This document shows, piece by piece, positions 6,226-10,257 of a stretch of DNA of 10,257 nucleotides. Made by a program: the position numbers and the translations under genes. Below the pieces are notes generated by a model. It was not told the origin of the DNA. It searched no databases and was given only the letters and a program-made list of their open reading frames with translations. Location: assembly GCA_005799205.1 (NCBI GenBank), contig SYHM01000187.1, positions 1 to 10,257 on the forward strand, in the 5' to 3' direction. The DNA is from Planctomycetia bacterium (GTDB taxonomy: Bacteria; Planctomycetota; Phycisphaerae; Phycisphaerales; SM1A02). Every line of letters begins with the position of its first letter. The first letter of the stretch is position 1.

Positions 6226-6278
6226 GCTTTTTTTCTGCCTGCTTCACCTTAGGAGGCGGAAACTGCCGATTTCAGAAC

Positions 6279-6770
6279 GTGCGCGTTTCTCTGCCCCTGT
6301 TCAATCCAGATCCTGGATGGCTTTTTTTGACCGCCGGGATCGTGCTGATTGTCTGTGCAGCGGTCATTCCAGAGGCGCAGAAAGTGCACCAGATGAGGTC
6401 GCAGTTGCAGACAATTCGGTTCGCAGAACAGCACAACTTTGCGCGGATGCAAGCGTGCTCGCGGTTTCTCGATGACCTCAAAGCGGGGGACCAGGGGCTC
6501 GTGCGTCGCCTCGCCGCAAGTCAGTTGAATCTGATGCCCCGCGACGAGACAGCGCTGCTGATTGCGACGTCAATTGATGCGACTCCGAGCGACTGGATCG
6601 AAGCAAGTGTCGCTGCACCACTCGATGAGTCAAGTCCCTACCCAGACACGCTGCTCTCGCGTTGGACGCTCGGCTCGCAGCGATTGTGGGTCATCGCTTC
6701 TGGAGCGTTCTGCGTCTTTTTGGGTTTGATTTTCGGACCCGCAGTGCGCACTCCAGAAAAACAGGCCTAA
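6279..6770 (+). CDS. Membrane protein with two predicted transmembrane segments, function unknown
   Basis: The predicted product of 163 residues has a hydrophobic segment at about 13-30 (WLFLTAGIVLIVCAAVI). A charged, possibly coiled stretch follows (32-70), then a polar region, a second hydrophobic segment at about 136-154 and a short basic tail. The build suggests a membrane protein with most of its mass between two membrane helices. I do not recognise a family. The start is uncertain: the frame is open back to ATG 6138, but that would overlap the previous gene by 88 bp with a Gly/Ala-rich shadow sequence. GTG 6279 is the first start after that gene. A strong AGGAGG (6251-6256) sits 22 nt before it, which is unusually far. 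It lies between the unknown small protein and dprA. Confidence 0.65.
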   Translation: MRVSLPLFNPDPGWLFLTAGIVLIVCAAVIPEAQKVHQMRSQLQTIRFAEQHNFARMQACSRFLDDLKAGDQGLVRRLAASQLNLMPRDETALLIATSIDATPSDWIEASVAAPLDESSPYPDTLLSRWTLGSQRLWVIASGAFCVFLGLIFGPAVRTPEKQA

Positions 6771-6818
6771 GTCGCGAAGCACGCGCGCGTGGGGCTACGG
6801 TGTGCCGTGAGGTGCACG

Positions 6819-7805
6819 ATGCCGGTCAAAGCAGAACAGGTCGATGCGGGAGTGATGCGCGCGGCGATTGCGCTCGATCGCTGCGCACGCTCGTGGCGAA
6901 TGGCTGCGCGCAAGGTTGGTGGACTCGCAGCGCTTGATATGGAAGTGCGAGCGTCGCCGTCGACCCTGTCCGCGTTACTCGATTCAGTCGAGTCGGGAAG
7001 CGGATCGAGCGCCCACGAACTGAGGGATCGGTTTCGACGGTGCGATCCAGATGCAGAGCGGCGGGCGATGGAGTCGCTCGGGGTTGCGATGGTGAGCGTT
7101 GGTGAATGCGACTATCCCCCGATGTTGTCCGCCAGCGGTGACCCTCCCGTCGCGCTGTGGATTCGCGGCGAATTCGTTGCCAGTGATGCGTGGTCCGTCG
7201 CAGTCGTTGGAGCGCGTCGTGCGAGCGCATACGGCGTTGAGCAAGCTGGGCGATTCGCGGCCGCGCTTGCGGCAAGCGATGTCGCAGTGGTTTCTGGCGC
7301 TGCTCGTGGAATCGACGCGGAAGCACACCGCGGGGCGCTGCGTGCTGAAGGGCGCACCATTGCAGTGGTTGGCGGAGGACTGCGCGAACCCTATCCGCCT
7401 GAACACATCGAACTCCTCGACGAGATCGTGGCAGCAGGTGGGGCGGTGGTCAGTGAGTGTCCGATGGATTCACCTGCGACGCCAGACAGGTTTCCAAGTC
7501 GCAATCGCGTCATTGCCGGATTGACGCTCGGCACGCTCGTGATCGAAGCGATGGTGCGATCAGGAGCAATCCTGACGGCGAATCTGGCGTGCGAGTGCAA
7601 TCGGCTCTGCATGGCAGTCCCGGGCCCGGTGCAAGGGGGCAGAAGTTCGGGTTGTCACCACTTGATCCAGTCGATGCAAGCCTCTCTCGTCGAGCAGCCT
7701 GACGATGTGCTCCAACACATCTTGACTCATGCCACAACGATTCACGGAGCGGAATTGCTTAGTCGCGCAGGGTTTGATCCGCCGCGCGTGAGTGCAAAGG
7801 CTTAG
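6819..7805 (+). CDS. dprA: DNA processing protein DprA (Smf family)
   Basis: This 328-residue cytoplasmic protein binds incoming single-stranded DNA and loads RecA during natural transformation. The Rossmann-like core carries VAVVGARRASAYG (127-139), SGAARGIDAEAH (159-170, the family's SGxAxGID motif), VVGGGLREPYP (183-193), FPSRNRVIAGL (225-235), VIEA (241-244), SGAILTA (248-254) and MAVPGP (265-270). The N-terminal about 70 residues are helical, and the C-terminal tail after 300 is short, with no full winged-helix (DML1-like) domain seen. ATG 6819 is preferred over GTG 6789 because GAGG (6809-6812) lies 6 nt upstream and the extra residues add no domain. The stop overlaps by 4 bp the stop of the convergent MlaE gene. 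DprA is widespread and does not alone prove competence. Confidence 0.93.
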   Translation: MPVKAEQVDAGVMRAAIALDRCARSWRMAARKVGGLAALDMEVRASPSTLSALLDSVESGSGSSAHELRDRFRRCDPDAERRAMESLGVAMVSVGECDYPPMLSASGDPPVALWIRGEFVASDAWSVAVVGARRASAYGVEQAGRFAAALAASDVAVVSGAARGIDAEAHRGALRAEGRTIAVVGGGLREPYPPEHIELLDEIVAAGGAVVSECPMDSPATPDRFPSRNRVIAGLTLGTLVIEAMVRSGAILTANLACECNRLCMAVPGPVQGGRSSGCHHLIQSMQASLVEQPDDVLQHILTHATTIHGAELLSRAGFDPPRVSAKA

Positions 7806-8647
7806 TTGAGTCCAAGGGAATAGAAGAGCCCTGAGAAGAGCAAGTCGGCGATGACGATTGCCACCGTCGTTTGAACGACAGTACTGGTCGTCGCCCGTCC
7901 AACTCCTGCTGCGCCTCCAGTGACGCGCAACCCGTTCGTGCATGCGATCAGTCCAAGCAGCCCGCCGAAGACAGCGGCCTTGAGCAAACCAGTATTGAAA
8001 TCAACGGGTCGAAGTTGCGTCAGCGTGTTGAGCCGGTAGACCTCATAGGGGATGTCAAGGACCAGCACTCCGACGACTCCACCGAAGAACACAGCGCAGA
8101 TGTCCGAAAAAACCGCGAGGACGACGAGGCTGATCGCCGTGGCAATGACGCGTGGCATGACGAGGAATCGGACTGGATTGAGCGCCATTGCTTCAAGTGC
8201 TTCGATCTCTTCGCCGACCTTCATCGTGCCAAGTTCAGCGGCGATCGACGCACCTGCAAATCCAGTCATCACGATTGCCGCGATGAGAGGCCCGAGTTCA
8301 CGAAACACAGCCACCGCAACGAGGTTTGCAACCTTGTCGGTCTGCCCCAACTCTTCGAGGCTCGGTGCGGTTTGCAGCGCGAGGATTGTTCCTATACAGC
8401 CCGATACCAGCAGCACGATCCCAATCGAGCGTGTCCCCACCCGCACAAACTGCACGGTGAGCGCGCGCATCCCAAAGCGCGCCCGTCGCTGAAAGAGCGA
8501 GCGCCAAATCCACCCCAGCACCTCAGCCATCAGATTGGCCCATGAGCCGATCAGTCCCAGAACACCAGCCCACATCTCCCAGTAGCGGTTGACGATCGCC
8601 GCAAGGAACTGTGAAGAAGCGGGGTTTGTCGACTCTGGCGCGCTCAT
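7802..8647 (-). CDS. mlaE: MlaE/YrbE-family ABC transporter permease
   Basis: This 281-residue integral inner-membrane protein is the permease of an Mla-type lipid ABC transporter, which moves phospholipids between membranes. Family landmarks are clear: FRELGPLIAAIVMTGFAGAS (115-134), then AELGTMKVGEEIEALEAM (137-154) and NPVRFLVMPRVIA (157-169), plus GRATTSTVVQTTV (250-262). Hydrophobic segments lie at about 74-92, 107-131, 167-200, 222-238 and 258-279. ATG 8647 is chosen over upstream frame starts because AAGGA lies 8 nt before it and it follows the STAS stop by only 4 bp. It is the last gene of a minus-strand run, after the RsbW-like kinase and STAS genes. No MlaF ATPase or MlaD gene is visible, so those subunits must be encoded elsewhere if the transporter is complete. 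The 3' end overlaps dprA by 4 bp. Confidence 0.93.
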   Translation of the reverse strand: MSAPESTNPASSQFLAAIVNRYWEMWAGVLGLIGSWANLMAEVLGWIWRSLFQRRARFGMRALTVQFVRVGTRSIGIVLLVSGCIGTILALQTAPSLEELGQTDKVANLVAVAVFRELGPLIAAIVMTGFAGASIAAELGTMKVGEEIEALEAMALNPVRFLVMPRVIATAISLVVLAVFSDICAVFFGGVVGVLVLDIPYEVYRLNTLTQLRPVDFNTGLLKAAVFGGLLGLIACTNGLRVTGGAAGVGRATTSTVVQTTVAIVIADLLFSGLFYSLGLN

Positions 8648-8651
8648 CCTG

Positions 8652-8993
8652 TCAGTCCTTCGTTGCATCGTCGATCGTGGCGACCATCGTGAACATAGAG
8701 ACAAGCTTCGTGATCTCAAAGGCGCTGCGAACTTGTGGAGTGACTCCAACAAGAACGAACTTCATCTTGTTGCGCATCGATTGCTGAAGTGCCTCGACCA
8801 GTGTGGCGATCCCTGAGGAATCCATGTATGAGACAGCGGACAGATCCATGATGAGTCTGCCCGGTCGCTCTCGCATCACGCCCGCAACCGCTTTTCGAAT
8901 CGCGGGGGCACAAGACATGTCAATGTCGCCCGCGGGGCGCAGAATCGTGGATCCCGCAACCGATGATTGAGCTACAGTTGATTCGTGACTCAC
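8652..8993 (-). CDS. STAS-domain protein (anti-sigma factor antagonist / MlaB-like)
   Basis: This 113-residue single-domain cytoplasmic protein of the SpoIIAA/RsbV/MlaB fold has RPAGDIDMSCAP (19-30), GRLIMDLSAVSYMDSSGIAT (45-64) and LVGVTPQVRSAFEITKL (81-97). D58-S59-S60-G61 matches the phospho-acceptor site of SpoIIAA, where the first Ser is phosphorylated. The start GTG 8993 sits in a GTGA overlap with the stop of the kinase gene, and the stop lies 4 bp before the MlaE start. Two readings fit: an anti-anti-sigma factor controlled by the neighbouring kinase, or the STAS subunit (MlaB) of an Mla transporter. The tight coupling to both neighbours means it could be both, which is an inference. 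Confidence 0.88.
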   Translation of the reverse strand: MSHESTVAQSSVAGSTILRPAGDIDMSCAPAIRKAVAGVMRERPGRLIMDLSAVSYMDSSGIATLVEALQQSMRNKMKFVLVGVTPQVRSAFEITKLVSMFTMVATIDDATKD

Positions 8994-9460
8994 TTTGCGC
9001 AGTTCTCCGACTGAGTGGTGGATGGATTCGCGCGCTCGTGTGGAGCGAGCAGTTTGACAAGAGTGAGCCGCATGCCCCCGCCTGGGCGAGATTCCCATGT
9101 GGATTCTGTCATCGTTTCTTTGATGATGTGAACGCCAAGGCCGCCAGGACGGACATCCGCGAGATCGCGCCCTTTGATGAGCGCTGGGTCGACCGAGCGC
9201 CCAAGATCTTCGAGCACGATTCGCAGGCCAGCTGGTTCTTGGAGTCGCCAAATGTTGAGCCAGATGAGTCCATCGGATCGCTCCCCGTAACCATGGCGGA
9301 TGACGTTGGCGAGCGCCTCATCGACGGCGAGGGAGAGCAATCCACGGGACTTCTCTGAGAACCCGACACACTTCGAAAGCCCATCAACGAAAGCACGAAT
9401 TGGTGCGAGCAACTTCGGATCGCTGAAGAGGCGGATGCTGATGCAGGGTTCACGATCCAT
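8990..9460 (-). CDS. RsbW/SpoIIAB-like serine kinase (HATPase_c, anti-sigma factor type)
   Basis: This 156-residue cytoplasmic protein has a GHKL ATPase fold. The N box is LSLAVDEALANVIRHGYG (42-59), with Glu48 and Asn52 as the expected catalytic and Mg2+ ligands. The G1 box is VLEDLGRSVDP (82-92), the G2 box is RPGGLGVHIIKE (104-115), and GGGMRLTLVK (127-136) forms the last strand. Proteins of this type phosphorylate a STAS partner and bind a sigma factor or other target. ATG 9460 is the only start, because an in-frame stop lies just upstream; its ribosome-binding site is weak. The gene begins 15 bp after the lipoprotein stop and ends in a 4-bp overlap with the STAS gene, its likely substrate. 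No sigma factor or PP2C phosphatase gene is visible. The 20-residue C-terminal tail is polar and of no evident function. Confidence 0.9.
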   Translation of the reverse strand: MDREPCISIRLFSDPKLLAPIRAFVDGLSKCVGFSEKSRGLLSLAVDEALANVIRHGYGERSDGLIWLNIWRLQEPAGLRIVLEDLGRSVDPALIKGRDLADVRPGGLGVHIIKETMTESTWESRPGGGMRLTLVKLLAPHERANPSTTQSENCAK

Positions 9461-9475
9461 GGATATGTCGTTGGA

Positions 9476-9862
9476 TCACCACTGCGGCCGCGGACGCGCG
9501 GGAGGGTAGATGGTGGATGCGTACGCCTGGACTGGGGGAGCGAGGTGCTCGGCAATGGTCCATGCCTGCCAGCGCTGGTAGGCCACAAACCGAAGGGGTT
9601 CCGGATCGTCAAAGCGGTAGTCGAGGTCCTGTCCCGTCATTCGCTTCAAGGCTCCAATAGACATGAAACGGAGCAACTCGTCATCGGAGCACAGGCATTC
9701 GACGATGGACGGGATATCTGAGCGGCGGTTGAACTTCACAGAATCTTCGATCGCGTAGAGGCGAGCACCTGGCGCAGGATTGGTATACCCGCCCTCAGTT
9801 GCGCTCGGTGCGCAACCGCTCACTCCAACGAGCAGCAGTGCGCACGCCTGCAAGCGAACCAT
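9476..9862 (-). CDS. Small lipoprotein with HEAT-like segment
   Basis: The predicted product has 128 residues. A short signal peptide (MVRLQACALLLVGVSGC) ends in the lipobox VSGC with Cys17 as the lipidation site, so the mature protein of 112 residues should be membrane-anchored outside the cytoplasm. The segment at about 49-76 (IPSIVECLCSDDELLRFMSI, then GALKRMTG) has the helix pattern of a single HEAT-like repeat. It is followed by DYRFDDPEPL and a QRWQAW motif (96-101), a combination I associate with planctomycete lipoproteins. The C-terminus is Pro-rich. The frame is open 67 codons upstream, but the signal peptide fixes ATG 9862 (GTG two codons earlier is possible). It is the first gene of the minus-strand run leading to the kinase, STAS and MlaE genes. 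Its function is unknown. Confidence 0.75.
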   Translation of the reverse strand: MVRLQACALLLVGVSGCAPSATEGGYTNPAPGARLYAIEDSVKFNRRSDIPSIVECLCSDDELLRFMSIGALKRMTGQDLDYRFDDPEPLRFVAYQRWQAWTIAEHLAPPVQAYASTIYPPARPRPQW

Positions 9863-9972
9863 CCCGTGCACTTGAGTGGCGCAATTCACCTCGTCGAGGA
9901 TACAAGATTCTGCGTTACTATCCCTCCCCTCATTCTCAATGGTCTCTCTGAGAGTGCGCTGCCTATCACGCC
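9863..9972. promoter_or_regulatory. Divergent intergenic region between guaA and the lipoprotein gene
   Basis: These 110 bp separate two divergently transcribed genes, so promoters for both must lie here or inside the neighbours. TACTAT (9916-9921) followed by CCCTCCCCT is a possible -10 box with a C-rich discriminator for guaA, but it has no good -35 partner. On the minus strand TTGAGA and TAGTAA can be found but with poor spacing. No recognised guanine or purine riboswitch core is visible. Confidence 0.35.
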
Positions 9973-10257
9973 ATGAATCCTCAATCACCTGTAACGAATG
10001 ACGCGGCGCCACAAACGGTTCTGATTCTCGACTTCGGTAGTCAGTATGCACAGTTGATCGCACGGCGAGTTCGCGAGGCCGGCGTCTACAGCCTCCTCGT
10101 GCGGCCAGATGCCCCAGTCGCTGAATTGATGGCGCACAACCCTGCCGGGATCATCCTCTCAGGTGGACCGTCGAGCGTGTCGGATGCGAAGGCTCCAACG
10201 TGTGATCCTGCACTGTTTCGTACTGGCGTGCCCATCTTGGGCATCTGCTACGGAATG
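9973..10257 (+). CDS. guaA: GMP synthase (glutamine-hydrolysing), 5' part
   Basis: The first 95 codons of the gene are present; it runs off the window (the full enzyme is normally about 510-525 residues). GMP synthase converts XMP to GMP, taking ammonia from glutamine. The visible part is the start of the class I glutamine amidotransferase domain: LILDFGSQYAQLIARRVRE (17-35), then GIILSGGPSSV (59-69) and PILGICYGM (87-95), with nucleophile Cys92. A non-conserved N-terminal extension of about 13 residues precedes the core. ATG 9973 is the only visible start and has no clear Shine-Dalgarno sequence. It is transcribed divergently from the lipoprotein gene. Confidence 0.96.
   Translation, partial: MNPQSPVTNDAAPQTVLILDFGSQYAQLIARRVREAGVYSLLVRPDAPVAELMAHNPAGIILSGGPSSVSDAKAPTCDPALFRTGVPILGICYGM

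Noticed and set aside
9109..9612. Minus-strand open frame of 167 codons overlapping the kinase and lipoprotein genes in another frame
   Set aside because: The kinase frame has all GHKL motifs and proper gene junctions; this frame is Ser/Pro/Arg-rich and has no domain.
9863..9972. Purine/guanine riboswitch upstream of guaA
   Set aside because: The 110-bp region lacks the conserved three-way junction core, and guaA begins soon after a simple candidate -10 box.
1..10257. Mobile element, CRISPR array or defence system
   Set aside because: No transposase, integrase, repeat-spacer array, restriction or toxin-antitoxin genes were seen; the genes are mostly housekeeping.

Overview
The window looks like a chromosomal segment of a moderately GC-rich bacterium, most likely from the Planctomycetota (possibly Phycisphaerae-like). 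This is inferred from the style of several proteins: a short RRM protein with a Gly/Ser/Pro-rich tail, a tandem pair of CNNM/DUF21-CBS membrane proteins, and a lipoprotein with a HEAT-like segment ending in a 'LTGQ..Y.F..P...QRW..W'-type motif. Lineage confidence is moderate because the 16S gene is not in view. There is no sign of a phage, transposon, CRISPR array or integrated island. Coding is dense and overlaps between genes are short.

Layout. (1) 1-431: the 3' end of an rRNA operon, with the 23S tail, a 23S-5S spacer containing hairpins, 5S rRNA and a strong intrinsic terminator. (2) 605-4092, plus strand: a compact four-gene run encoding an RRM RNA-binding protein, an HscB-like J-domain co-chaperone, a complete CNNM/CorC-type DUF21-CBS membrane protein and a divergent shorter paralogue. 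The last three are linked by 4-bp stop/start overlaps. (3) 4093-4583: about 490 bp without a credible gene, holding a purine-rich direct repeat and a perfect 14-bp inverted repeat. (4) 4584-4657: tRNA-Ile(GAU), followed by a hairpin. (5) 4799-7805, plus strand: malate dehydrogenase, two unrecognised small proteins (one soluble and cysteine-patterned, one with two membrane segments) and DprA. (6) 7802-9862, minus strand: a four-gene run, read from right to left, encoding a lipoprotein, an RsbW-like HATPase kinase, a STAS-domain protein and an MlaE-type lipid-transport permease. (7) 9973 to the window end: the start of guaA (GMP synthase), divergent from the lipoprotein.

Most genes are housekeeping: translation RNAs, Fe-S protein maturation, the TCA cycle, DNA uptake/processing and GMP synthesis. 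The part most worth a second look is the minus-strand cluster. It couples an RsbW-type anti-sigma-like kinase, a STAS protein that keeps a DSSG phospho-acceptor motif, and an MlaE permease. In Mla lipid transporters the STAS protein MlaB is a subunit of the ABC complex, so this arrangement suggests that partner switching (kinase versus STAS) could control lipid transport. That is an inference from domain content and tight gene coupling; no MlaF ATPase or MlaD substrate-binding protein is visible here.
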